DNA of 64,000 nt from Candidatus Nitrotoga sp. HW29 (GTDB taxonomy: Bacteria > Pseudomonadota > Gammaproteobacteria > Burkholderiales > Gallionellaceae): NCBI RefSeq assembly GCF_924101635.2, contig NZ_CAKMAA020000017.1, forward strand, positions 1-64,000, in the 5' to 3' direction. The position numbers were made by a program, and so were the translations under genes. Below, one piece after another: positions 48,435 to 57,305 of this stretch. Position 1 is the first letter of the stretch, and each line of letters starts with the position of its first letter. The notes beneath the pieces are model-generated. The model worked only from the letters and a program-made list of their open reading frames with translations, was not told where the DNA came from and made no database searches.

Positions 48435-49757
48435 ATGAAATTACGTCTTGCATTAGCCGTTAGTTGTTTAGCTGTTGCTATCTCAGGTTGGAGCACAATT
48501 TGTACTGCATTTGACGATCATAGCAGTAAGTCCAAGCTGTTTTCTGGAACACGTATATCAGCTCAGAATCACGCTACCCAGACTGACGTCCCAGTGTTTT
48601 TGGCAGTTGAAAAGACGGAAAATCCTGGTGAAAAGGAAACGAGCGTACCGGTAATGACACCATCCCAGCTATCGGTTGAGCCAGTTGCAGTCTATCGGCT
48701 TCCTCTCGACGACTTTTCGTACGACTATGCATCCCAATTGGCCCGCAAATTAAGTGAGGATTTGAAAATCAAAGTTCGAGCATCGTTGCCAATGGGAACA
48801 AGCGACCTTTCACCGTTTAGCGGCGGGACTCAATATCCGGCAGAGGATATTATCGAGAGCGCATATAAAGTGGGTATGCGCCTTTCGGATAGAGCCGAAC
48901 GCTCCGCATTAATCGCCCTTACCGGGCGTGACATAAACGACAGGTCTCGCCAATTGCGCTTCCTGTTCGCACAGCACGATAAATCCAAGCACACTTCTGT
49001 CGTTTCAGCTGCAAGAATGAAATACGGCATCTCCACGGAACCGGCTACTGCCAACATTATATTTCTTCGAATTTATAAAATGATAAAAAGAACGATTGGT
49101 GACCAATACTTGGAATTACCTCGCTCGGGAAATATCAATGACATCATGTATTCGCCCATTATGTCGCTGGACGATCTAGATGCACTTGGCATTCAGTATT
49201 TGGGATTGAGTAATAAAATATCCGTACCAGATGGGTTTATTGAGCTAAAGAACAGAGAGCCTCGTATTAGTTCATTAGGTTACTCTTTTGTTCCACCTTC
49301 AGGAGAAAAATGGTTTGAAGGCTACAGTCCAAAGACCATTATGTATTTCAAACAAACCAACCCAAAAGAGCTTTTAATTTTTGCTGGTGCCACTGAAGCT
49401 ATAATCGAAGAGAACATATCATCAGAAAAAAACTTTATCGATTTTGTGAAATCAAAAAAAGATGATTTTTCGGCTCACGCGCTACGCTATAAAAATGTCG
49501 TTACCAACTATGAGCTTATTAATTCTATGCCTTCATATTGTGTTGCTTACAAGCAAACCGCAGAAGATCATGAGGCTAAAAACTTAAATGGAAATCAATA
49601 TTTGATGCTAATAAACAAAGGGGTTATTTGTTTGCACCCAACAATAAAAAATCAATTAGTTGATATATATTATTCCAGTAGAGCAATTCCTGACCTGAAG
49701 TTTATGGAGTTTACGAAAGAAATTGAAAGTTTTATTGGAAGTTTGAAGATTAATTAA
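48435..49757 (+). CDS. Secreted protein resembling a metzincin without zinc ligands
   Basis: 440 residues; not firmly recognised. A signal peptide covers about 1-25. Residues 85-252 have the order of archaemetzincin-like proteases: VYRLPLDDFSYDYAS, SALIALTGRDIND, LRFLFAQ, SVVSAARM, then, where HExxHxxGxxH should stand, LRIYKMIKRTIG (about 211-222). A Met-turn-like IMYSPIMSLDDLDALG follows (237-252). The histidines are missing, so zinc catalysis is improbable. The C-terminal 180 residues form another domain with no resemblance I can name. Transfer from an AT-rich source is suggested by the low GC of the 3' half. Confidence 0.5.
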   Translation: MKLRLALAVSCLAVAISGWSTICTAFDDHSSKSKLFSGTRISAQNHATQTDVPVFLAVEKTENPGEKETSVPVMTPSQLSVEPVAVYRLPLDDFSYDYASQLARKLSEDLKIKVRASLPMGTSDLSPFSGGTQYPAEDIIESAYKVGMRLSDRAERSALIALTGRDINDRSRQLRFLFAQHDKSKHTSVVSAARMKYGISTEPATANIIFLRIYKMIKRTIGDQYLELPRSGNINDIMYSPIMSLDDLDALGIQYLGLSNKISVPDGFIELKNREPRISSLGYSFVPPSGEKWFEGYSPKTIMYFKQTNPKELLIFAGATEAIIEENISSEKNFIDFVKSKKDDFSAHALRYKNVVTNYELINSMPSYCVAYKQTAEDHEAKNLNGNQYLMLINKGVICLHPTIKNQLVDIYYSSRAIPDLKFMEFTKEIESFIGSLKIN

Positions 49758-49987
49758 AGTCGCGGATTCAATTTTCGAATTGATGGCCCAGCTCTGGGTT
49801 AATTCGATATAACATTTAGGCTAGGTACATGATGTCAAGATTGAATCCCTTGACTGGATATAATTTTTTCCCCATTTATTTTTTGTGGCTTCCTGATTTC
49901 ATCAGGATGATGAAAAATGATTCCATCGGTAGCTATTGATTTCGTGTTATTTTACTTAAATACTTATTTAGATTAAAAGATGAATTA

Positions 49988-51331
49988 ATGAAAGTCCTAA
50001 TACTGGTTTCATCAAGTTTTTCGCAAAATGCCATCCGACGGCATTTGTCATTTTTTTCAGAAGAATTTACTTTTGTCCATTCAGTTCAAAGTGCGCGGAC
50101 GTTTATCGTGGCGGGCGAAATGGATGTCATCTGTGTTGAAGGGGTACTGCACGATGGATCCGGAGTGGAGTTATGCAAGGAAATCAGAAAACATCCCTCA
50201 GGCCATAACATCCCGATTCTGCTGCTCACCGGGTCAGGAGATCCAAATCTTGAAATAGATGCCCAGGAAGCAGGCATCACCAAGATATTTTACAAATCTA
50301 ATCTTAGCGCACTCGCTGACTACATTGCCGAATATGAGAAGGCTAGCCGGACGGCTGGAGCGTTATCCGGTAATGTATTGTTGGTCGAAGATAGTCCAAC
50401 AATCGCCAATTTTCTGAGCGAAATACTACGGGGCATGGGTCTTACAGTGACGGCATTGGCGAACGCAGAAGACGCCTTTGAAATTTTCAGGAAACGAAAA
50501 TTCGACATCGTGATCTCGGATGTCCAGCTTGAAGGCGATCTCACCGGGCTTGGCTTGGTGCGCGCCATTAGGCGGCTTGACGAACCCTATTGCCGAGTAC
50601 CTTTTCTTGCCATTTCCGGCACCACCAGTAAAGAGCGCCAGTTTGATGTCATAGGCTATGGCGCCAACGATTTTGTAGCGAAACCGGTCACCCCAAAGGA
50701 ACTTGAAGTTCGAGTGCATAATATGGTCAAGCATAAGCAATTATTTGATCAAGTTGAGGCTCAACGTGATCACATGCGTCGCCTGGCACTAACCGACCAG
50801 CTTACCGGCCTGTTTAATCGACACTATATGTCAGAGGTCGGCTTCCGGCGGATGACCGAGGCGATGAAGTATGGCATTCCGGTTAGTCTTTTGTTGCTTG
50901 ACCTCGATCACTTCAAGAAAATCAACGACACCATGGGTCATGACGTAGGCGACATCGTCTTATTTGAGACAGCCAAGGTGATACGTGAATGTTGTTTGAG
51001 CGGAGATATTGCTTCGCGGGCGGGTGGTGAAGAATTTTGTGTCACCCTGATTAACCGTGATCGGAGCAATGCCATTGGCTTCGCCGAAAATCTATTAAAG
51101 AAAATTGAGGCCAGCCTGCCCGAGGGAATTATTGTTACCGGCAGCATCGGATTAGCCACGGTGGCCAAGGGCATGGTAGTGGATTTCAAAACCCTGTTCA
51201 AAGCCGCCGATGAAGCGATGTACAAAGCCAAATCGGGCGGGCGCAACCGTGTTGAGTCAGCTATGGTAGAACCGCAGGCTGCAAATCAGACGCAAACTGA
51301 AAACGCTAAGCTGGGCCGAAGCCAGTGCTGA
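49988..51331 (+). CDS. REC-REC-GGDEF diguanylate cyclase
   Basis: 447 residues. The first receiver (1 to about 115) is degenerate: the acidic pocket is missing (LILVSSSFS) and Glu51 (VICVEGVLHDGSG) stands where the phosphorylated Asp should be. The second receiver (about 128-250) has LLVEDSPT and Asp178 (IVISDVQ). The GGDEF domain has the active AGGEEF motif (residues 346-350) but LSGD in place of the RxxD inhibitory site. The protein therefore should make c-di-GMP without product inhibition, under control of the second receiver. No kinase gene is adjacent; the hybrid kinase at 41839 is a possible partner (inference). Confidence 0.9.
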   Translation: MKVLILVSSSFSQNAIRRHLSFFSEEFTFVHSVQSARTFIVAGEMDVICVEGVLHDGSGVELCKEIRKHPSGHNIPILLLTGSGDPNLEIDAQEAGITKIFYKSNLSALADYIAEYEKASRTAGALSGNVLLVEDSPTIANFLSEILRGMGLTVTALANAEDAFEIFRKRKFDIVISDVQLEGDLTGLGLVRAIRRLDEPYCRVPFLAISGTTSKERQFDVIGYGANDFVAKPVTPKELEVRVHNMVKHKQLFDQVEAQRDHMRRLALTDQLTGLFNRHYMSEVGFRRMTEAMKYGIPVSLLLLDLDHFKKINDTMGHDVGDIVLFETAKVIRECCLSGDIASRAGGEEFCVTLINRDRSNAIGFAENLLKKIEASLPEGIIVTGSIGLATVAKGMVVDFKTLFKAADEAMYKAKSGGRNRVESAMVEPQAANQTQTENAKLGRSQC

Positions 51332-51569
51332 GGTTTCATCGTTGTAGAAAACCATGAAAAATGGGGGCACATATTGCCGCTTTTTCATGATATTGGGTTG
51401 ACGCCATACTTGAAAACCTTACAATTCCCATATGATCCGTTCTTTCGGTGATTTAGTCCAACAAGGTTTGTCTGGCGCCAATGATATCCTTATGCAAAAT
51501 AAACAAGTTACCGTACATATTTTTATTGAAAACAGGATTTTTCTACAGCCTCGTTAGAGTGCAACTCCT

Positions 51570-52142
51570 ATGGAATACCTGTCGCTGTTCCGAATGCCAA
51601 TTTCAATTAAGATCACTGGACGCTCTTCAAGCATTACAAACGTGTTCATCAATTCCATAATTCCCGTGGTTCCTCCCAGCGCGGAAGAGGCTAAACGAGC
51701 TTTGGAAATACTTGGGATGACTCTCGAAACATTTCAGTGCGCATACTGTGGCAGCGTTGCTTCGGAATGGGATCACCTTCGCCCACTCGTCAAAGATAAA
51801 AAACCAACTGGATATATCTCAGAAATCCACAATCTCGTGCCATCTTGCGGAAAGTGCAATCAGTCAAAGGGCAATAAGGAATGGAAAACCTGGATGCTCA
51901 GTAATGCGAAACTATCCCCAACAACCCGCGGCATTAAAGACATCTCAGAACGAGTTAGGCGGCTGGAAGCTTATGAGAGTTCTAAGGCTCCAACAAAAAT
52001 GGATTTTGCGGTCATTGTTGGGCAGGATGTTTGGAAACAACACCAAAACAATCTAGAGAGAATGCAGTCCCTCATGCGCGAATCGCAGGAGCTTGCTGCA
52101 AAGATCAAAGCCGAGGTCGAAAATGCTTACGAAGCACTTTAA
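51570..52142 (+). CDS. HNH endonuclease-like protein
   Basis: 190 residues (or 182 from the ATG at 51594, which gives the more usual start, MPISIKITGRSSSIT). The HNH motif has Cys57/Cys60 (CAYCG), Asp68-His69 (EWDHLRPL), an asparagine in EIHNLVP, and Cys93/Cys96 (CGKCNQSKGN), the zinc-ribbon type of nicking and restriction nucleases. A C-terminal helical coiled-coil region (QNNLERMQSLMRESQELAAKIK) follows. No methylase or capsid gene is near, so it is a solitary accessory gene whose substrate is unknown. It has no ribosome site beyond a weak purine stretch. Confidence 0.75.
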   Translation: MEYLSLFRMPISIKITGRSSSITNVFINSIIPVVPPSAEEAKRALEILGMTLETFQCAYCGSVASEWDHLRPLVKDKKPTGYISEIHNLVPSCGKCNQSKGNKEWKTWMLSNAKLSPTTRGIKDISERVRRLEAYESSKAPTKMDFAVIVGQDVWKQHQNNLERMQSLMRESQELAAKIKAEVENAYEAL

Positions 52143-52205
52143 TCTTGTGCGATACCGTACATAATAACTTTGTGCATTGCTGAAAAATTTTACTTTGCAA
52201 ATGAT

Positions 52206-52311
52206 CTAGGGAAGCGCTGATTAATTCGCGTTTCATAATTCCACATATTTGAGAATCAATTTGTTATGCGCGCAATTCCACGAATTTTTGAATTAATCAG
52301 CGTTTCCCTGG
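52206..52311. mobile_element. 106-bp MITE-like element with 22-bp terminal inverted repeats
   Basis: The left end CTAGGGAAGCGCTGATTAATTC (22 bases here split for length: CTAGGGAAGCG then CTGATTAATTC, 52206-52227) and the right end 52290-52311 are inverted copies with two mismatches. The 62-base interior has no coding frame. No clear target-site duplication is seen. The form is that of a non-autonomous DNA transposon moved in trans by an IS with similar ends. Confidence 0.65.
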
Positions 52312-52357
52312 TTTATGTAACGACAGAAATTCAGGCTCGCATTGCATTATTCATCTG

Positions 52358-52972
52358 ATGACACCCACCCGCATTATGATTTTTGCCAAAGCCCCGCAGC
52401 CCGGTTTTGTCAAGACGCGCCTGATTCCCTTGCTGGGAGCAGAGGCTGCGGCCAAACTGGCACAGCAGATGTTGTTCAACACTTTATTCAATGCACTGGC
52501 CGCTGATATCGGCGCCGTCGAGTTATGCAGCACGCCCAAAATTGACGATATCGCTTGGCAAAATATTGCATTACCGGTTGGAATTGAAATTACCGATCAA
52601 GGCGAGGGTGATCTCGGTGCGCGACTGGCGCGTGCAGCAGAGCGCGCTATTGAAAATACAGGATTCGTTTTATTGATTGGTACAGACTGCGTGGAAACGT
52701 CCGCCGCCTTGTTGCGCGAGGCTGCCCAATTATTAAACGAACACGATGCAGTCATCCATTGCACTGCCGATGGTGGATATGCGCTGTTAGGACTCAAACG
52801 CTTCAGTGCAGTGCTATTCAATGATATGCCGTGGAACACCGATACACTTGCGAGCACTATTATCGTGCGCATCAGGCAGCTCGGCTGGTCACTGCATGTT
52901 GGACAATTGTTGCACAATGTGAATACACCGCAGGATTTGAAATACTTGCTACCAAAAATAGAATTTCCATGA
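52358..52972 (+). CDS. DUF2064/TIGR04282 family glycosyltransferase
   Basis: 204 residues. TIGR04282 proteins are GT-A-like sugar transferases of unknown substrate. FAKAPQPGFVKTRLIPLLG at residues 9-27 is the nucleotide-binding signature; LLIGTDCVETSAALLREA holds the acidic metal site; ADGGYALLGLKRF is the family's third block. Cytoplasmic, complete. It overlaps the ATG of the broken DUF3047 gene by 4 bp, so the two were probably once cotranscribed. Confidence 0.85.
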   Translation: MTPTRIMIFAKAPQPGFVKTRLIPLLGAEAAAKLAQQMLFNTLFNALAADIGAVELCSTPKIDDIAWQNIALPVGIEITDQGEGDLGARLARAAERAIENTGFVLLIGTDCVETSAALLREAAQLLNEHDAVIHCTADGGYALLGLKRFSAVLFNDMPWNTDTLASTIIVRIRQLGWSLHVGQLLHNVNTPQDLKYLLPKIEFP

Positions 52973-53297
52973 CATTACGAAACAAAGCAGGGGATGATTA
53001 CGCTGCACGCGTGCATGTCTTGTTTGCTATGCCGCAGTCAATGATACCGTTATCCAATGGGTACGTACAAACTCAATACTTATACCGACCACATCCACAT
53101 GATAGTTGCCGGATCTGGTGCCGCTTATGCGGGGGAATGTGGAAGGATAGGATTACTGGGTTTGAATCTTGGCTCTACTCGCTGTCGCATCCGACACCGA
53201 TAATACTGGAGAACGCGCTCATGCCGATTTCGCTGATTTCCAGTTTGTGGAAAAAGATGTGGCGTGTTTTGTAGAGCATGTTGCTGATAAGCTCTGA
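52969..53297 (+). pseudogene. Broken DUF3047 gene
   Basis: Pieces in two or three frames match the C-terminal half of DUF3047 exported proteins: RNKAGDDYAARVHVLF from the ATG at 52969, HIHMIVAGSGAAYAGE in another frame, and VASDTDNTGERAHADFADFQ in a third, ending at a TGA at 53295-53297. The first 80 or so residues of the family are absent and frameshifts separate the rest, so it cannot make the normal protein. DUF3047 proteins are periplasmic and uncharacterised. Confidence 0.68.
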
Positions 53298-53574
53298 CTC
53301 ATATTTAGTTCTAGACCGATACTTGCTAATAGAAGTAACATGAACAATCTGTTGAAGTAGCTGAAATTCATAACTACTATCATGGCAAATACTGGCGTTA
53401 TCAAGACAATTCACTATATCACTAGCCCAAGAGGTGTCGTTTGTTGTCTCCTGTTGAAATGGAGTGCCAGGAGAAGTTTAATCGGAAAGTTAAGCGCAAC
53501 CCCCTTCACTTACCCAAATCGTCCGGTTTGGTTTGCCGGATGTACAAGTGATTTCACATGAAAGGATAGCCCAT

Positions 53575-55080
53575 ATGAAAACCCTAGAACCCTGCACACT
53601 GGTTTTTTTCGGTGCCGGTGGGAATTTGAGCCGACGCAAACTGATTCCCGCATTGTTTCATCTGGAAACCGCGAAGCGCTTGCCTGACCATCTCATCATC
53701 CTGGGCTGTGATATTGCCCACTACGAGCATGAACAATGGCTGAATTTTGTAACTGATATTCTACGTAAAGTGCATGGTGGAAAAATTGACGAAGTCGCAC
53801 TACAGCGTTTTTGCACTCGCCTGCATTATTTTCCTATCCCGCCCGGTGATGATGAGGCTTATACACGGCTGAAAACCTTGCTGGACGATGCCCCAAAGTT
53901 TCCACCCAATGTGATGTATTACATGGCGGTGCGCCCTGTCGATTATCCCGGTATCGTGGAAAAATTGGGCAACATCGGGTTGTTGAAACAGCATAACGGC
54001 TGGCGTCGTGTAGTCATTGAAAAACCGTTTGGCTACGACCTGCTTTCCGCGCAGGTATTACAAGCCAGTCTCTATCGCCATCTTGATGAGCCGCAGATCT
54101 ATCGCATTGATCACTATCTTGGCAAAGGTACGGTGCAGAACATTATGGTGTTCCGCTTCGCAAATTTATTGCTGGAACCGTTGTGGAAAAATCATTATAT
54201 CGATCATGTGCAGATTACCCATTCCGAGATGCTGGGAGTGGAAGGGCGCGCTGATTACTATGAAGGTGCAGGCGCGCTGCGAGATATGGTGCAAAGTCAT
54301 TTGATGCAGTTATTAGCCTTGGTGGCAATAGAACCGCCGTTGAGCATGTCGGCAGAACACTTGCGTGATGAGAAAGTAAAAGTGCTGAAAGCCATCCGTC
54401 CCATTACCCAGAATGCGGTGCATGCCCACGCTTTTCGCGGCCAATACGCCAGCGGCATAATCGACGGCAAGACCGTGCCTGGCTATTTGGAAGAGCCAAA
54501 TGTCGCGCCGGGCAGCACAACCGAAACTTATGCCGCAATGAAATTGTTCATCGACAACTGGCGCTGGGCGGGTGTGCCATTCTATCTGCGTACCGGCAAA
54601 CGCATGGCGGAAGGTAGCTCGGCAATTTGTATCCGCTTTAAGGCGCCACCACAGGATTTGCTGCGGCACATCCGTAAAGGTGCGCCGCAACCGAACTGGG
54701 TTATGCTCGGTATCCAACCAGACGATTGTTTGAAGATGGAGTTGCAAGTAAAGGTGCCGGGGCTGGATATGCAAACACGCACCATCAGCCTGGATGCGAC
54801 TTACCGCAAAGATGGCGAAGAAGATTTCGATGCTTACGAAGGGTTGATTCTTGATGTCATCCTTGGCGACCATTCGCTGTTCCTGCGCATCGATGAAGTC
54901 GAAGCGGCTTGGCGTGTGGTCGATCCGGTAATCAAAGTTTGGTCAATGGAGCGCAGCTTCATCAACACCTATCCTGCCGGTAGCTGGGGGCCGCGCGGCA
55001 CCTATCGCCTATTCGATCGTGAAGACCAGTTTTGGCGTCATTCCTTAAATCCGGAGGGCGGCAATCTTGAGGCATATTAA
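53575..55080 (+). CDS. zwf: Glucose-6-phosphate 1-dehydrogenase
   Basis: 501 residues from the ATG at 53575, which has AAGGA upstream; an earlier in-frame start at 53533 is unlikely. First step of the oxidative pentose-phosphate pathway. The coenzyme motif GAGGNLSRRKLIPALF is at about residues 13-28 and the substrate-binding RIDHYLGK at 177-184 with the active-site Asp and His. Next genes glk and gnd complete the set: together they take glucose to ribulose 5-phosphate except for 6-phosphogluconolactonase, which is not in the window. Confidence 0.96.
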   Translation: MKTLEPCTLVFFGAGGNLSRRKLIPALFHLETAKRLPDHLIILGCDIAHYEHEQWLNFVTDILRKVHGGKIDEVALQRFCTRLHYFPIPPGDDEAYTRLKTLLDDAPKFPPNVMYYMAVRPVDYPGIVEKLGNIGLLKQHNGWRRVVIEKPFGYDLLSAQVLQASLYRHLDEPQIYRIDHYLGKGTVQNIMVFRFANLLLEPLWKNHYIDHVQITHSEMLGVEGRADYYEGAGALRDMVQSHLMQLLALVAIEPPLSMSAEHLRDEKVKVLKAIRPITQNAVHAHAFRGQYASGIIDGKTVPGYLEEPNVAPGSTTETYAAMKLFIDNWRWAGVPFYLRTGKRMAEGSSAICIRFKAPPQDLLRHIRKGAPQPNWVMLGIQPDDCLKMELQVKVPGLDMQTRTISLDATYRKDGEEDFDAYEGLILDVILGDHSLFLRIDEVEAAWRVVDPVIKVWSMERSFINTYPAGSWGPRGTYRLFDREDQFWRHSLNPEGGNLEAY

Positions 55081-55081
55081 A

Positions 55082-56089
55082 ATGGGACCCATTCTTACCG
55101 GTGATATCGGCGGTACCAAGACCCGTTTGGCATTAGCCGAGGTAAACGGGAGTGACGTTGTAATCCTCCACGAACTTAGTTATGCCAGTCAGCGTTATGA
55201 CACTTTTGAAATGATGCTGAGTGAATTTTTGTCATCGGGTAATCACGTTGACAATGCGACTTTTGGTATTGCCGGACCGGTACAGAATGGTGTGGCACAA
55301 GCGACCAATTTGCCGTGGCGGGTCGATGCCGCCGCCTTGTGTCAACGCTTTGGTTTTTTGCGCTGCCATCTGCTGAATGATTTAGAGGCCACAGCTTATG
55401 GTTTGCCCGCGCTAGGCGATGCTGATTTATTGACGCTGCAAGTGGGGGCGCCCGATGCACTGGGTAATGCGGCAGTGATTGCTGCCGGGACGGGTTTAGG
55501 CGAGGCGGGCTTGTATTGGAACGGGCAATCCTATCGCCCCTTTGCAACGGAAGGCGGACACGCCACGTTCAGTCCGCGCAACACCCTCGAATTTGCCTTA
55601 TTAAGACATTTACAACAACGTCACTCTGAGCACATGAGCAGTCATGTCAGTTGGGAGCGTGTCGTTTCCGGCATGGGACTGCTTGATCTGTACGCATTCT
55701 TGCTTGACTACCGGCATGCATTGACTCCGGCATGGCTAGCAGAAGAAATGCGTAACACAGATACAGCGGCGGCTATTTCCGCTGCGGCACTAGCAAACAG
55801 CGATGTGATATGCGTGGAGACCATGCAATTATTCATCAGCTTGTATGGCGTGGAAGCCGGTAATCTGGCACTCAAAATGATGAGCCGGGGCTGCTTCTAT
55901 GTTGGCGGTGGCATTGCGCCGAAAATATTACCGATGTTGCAGACGGGTGATTTTCTCAATGCTTTCCTCGATAAGGGGCGAATGAGACCGTTACTGGAGG
56001 CGATGCCGGTCAAAGTGATTCTGAATGATCGCGCGGCATTGTATGGCCCGGCCTTGTTTGCTGCACACCATACTGAAAAGATAGTTTGA
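55082..56089 (+). CDS. glk: Glucokinase
   Basis: 335 residues. The ATG at 55082 is one base after the zwf stop and is preferred to a TTG at 55067 inside zwf; a GAGG lies upstream. Phosphorylates glucose with ATP. The ATP-binding LTGDIGGTKTRLAL is at the N-terminus and IAAGTGLGEAGLYW is the phosphate-2 motif; EGGHATFSPRN carries the glucose-binding glutamate. Bacterial glucokinase of the E. coli type, cytoplasmic. Transcribed with zwf. Confidence 0.95.
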   Translation: MGPILTGDIGGTKTRLALAEVNGSDVVILHELSYASQRYDTFEMMLSEFLSSGNHVDNATFGIAGPVQNGVAQATNLPWRVDAAALCQRFGFLRCHLLNDLEATAYGLPALGDADLLTLQVGAPDALGNAAVIAAGTGLGEAGLYWNGQSYRPFATEGGHATFSPRNTLEFALLRHLQQRHSEHMSSHVSWERVVSGMGLLDLYAFLLDYRHALTPAWLAEEMRNTDTAAAISAAALANSDVICVETMQLFISLYGVEAGNLALKMMSRGCFYVGGGIAPKILPMLQTGDFLNAFLDKGRMRPLLEAMPVKVILNDRAALYGPALFAAHHTEKIV

Positions 56090-56203
56090 ACGACTTTCAC
56101 TGCCGAATATTTTGGCGCTGATCTTATGACTGAATGCAAAGTGCTTAACGGGAATTAGCCCTTCATACCGCAGAAAATTTTATTTTATTATAAGGAGCAA
56201 ATA

Positions 56204-57214
56204 ATGCAAATTGGAATGATAGGTTTGGGGCGTATGGGTGCAAACATGGTGCGCCGTTTGCAGCGCGCCGGACATCAATGTGTAGTATTTGATCGCAGCA
56301 ACGAAGCGGTGCAGGCACTGGCAAAAGAAGGTATGACACCTGCTGCCAGCGTGCAGGATTTTGTGAATAAATTAAGTGTGCCGCGCGCCATTTGGCTGAT
56401 GTTGCCCGCGGCGGTAGTGGATGCCAGCATCGCGGAACTGGCTCCGTTGTTGAGCGCGGACGACATCATCATTGATGGCGGTAATTCTTATTATAAGGAC
56501 GATATTACCCGCGCAAAGAGCCTGTCGACGCAGTCTATCCATTATGCGGATGTGGGAGTCAGTGGCGGGACTTGGGGGCTGGAGCGCGGTTATTGCCTGA
56601 TGATCGGTGGCCAACAACACACAGTTGCACACTTGCGGCCTATCTTCACTGCACTGGCGCCGGGTGTGGAAACTGCACCACGCACCGAAGGGCGCAACGG
56701 TCAGCCGAGTACGGCCGAGATCGGCTATCTGCACTGCGGGCCCGAAGGAGCCGGACATTTTGTCAAGATGGTTCACAATGGTATTGAATACGGCATGATG
56801 GCCGCCTATGCCGAAGGTTTTAATCTACTGCGTCATGCCAATGTAGGTAACCTGTCACATCGGATGGATGCGGAGACTACACCGTTACGCGAGCCAGAAA
56901 CATTCCGCTACGATATTAACGTGGCCGAAGTGGCCGAATTGTGGCGGCGCGGCAGTGTGGTGAGTTCCTGGCTACTTGATTTGACCGCGCATGCATTGCA
57001 AGCCAATTCGAACCTGGAAGGGTTCAGTGGCAAGGTGTCGGACTCCGGTGAAGGACGCTGGACCAGCATCGCCGCTATTGAATCAGGTACACCTGCGCCG
57101 GTTCTCACCGCCGCATTATTTGATCGCTTCAATTCGCGCGGTGAAGCAGATTACGGCAACAAACTATTATCTGCCTTGCGCTATGAATTTGGCGGGCATC
57201 ATGAGAAAAAGTAG
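56204..57214 (+). CDS. gnd: 6-phosphogluconate dehydrogenase, decarboxylating (short NAD-type)
   Basis: 336 residues, the short GntZ/YqeC-type, not the 468-residue enzyme. Converts 6-phosphogluconate to ribulose 5-phosphate and CO2. The Rossmann motif IGLGRMGANM is at residues 6-15, DVGVSGGTWGLERGYCLMIG carries the substrate loop and KMVHNGIEYGMMAAYAEG the catalytic Lys. The ATG has a strong AAGGAG. Separated from glk by 114 bases that hold nothing obvious, but the three genes probably form one unit. Confidence 0.95.
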   Translation: MQIGMIGLGRMGANMVRRLQRAGHQCVVFDRSNEAVQALAKEGMTPAASVQDFVNKLSVPRAIWLMLPAAVVDASIAELAPLLSADDIIIDGGNSYYKDDITRAKSLSTQSIHYADVGVSGGTWGLERGYCLMIGGQQHTVAHLRPIFTALAPGVETAPRTEGRNGQPSTAEIGYLHCGPEGAGHFVKMVHNGIEYGMMAAYAEGFNLLRHANVGNLSHRMDAETTPLREPETFRYDINVAEVAELWRRGSVVSSWLLDLTAHALQANSNLEGFSGKVSDSGEGRWTSIAAIESGTPAPVLTAALFDRFNSRGEADYGNKLLSALRYEFGGHHEKK

Positions 57215-57246
57215 CCGGAAATTTTCCAAAATTTTGCTTCCGGTTT
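57215..57246 (+). terminator. Hairpin after gnd
   Basis: CCGGAA (57215-57220) and TTCCGG (57238-57243) enclose an A/T-rich inner stem (AATTTT against AAAATT), starting directly after the gnd stop and followed by TTT. A probable intrinsic terminator, with a short T-run. Confidence 0.5.
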
Positions 57247-57305
57247 GAATCCGCCATGTTTATATAAGAAATGTTTAAAATATACGATTTTTATGTGAGA
57301 AAATT

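Noticed and set aside
49760-49800. CGGATTCAATT block resembling the end of the 105-bp repeat
   Set aside because: Only 11 bases match copy A and nothing around them aligns, so it is not counted as another copy.
51432-51557. Short plus frame starting MIRSFGDLVQQ, considered as a HigB-like toxin
   Set aside because: Only the first few residues resemble HigB; the conserved central motifs are absent and no antitoxin follows.
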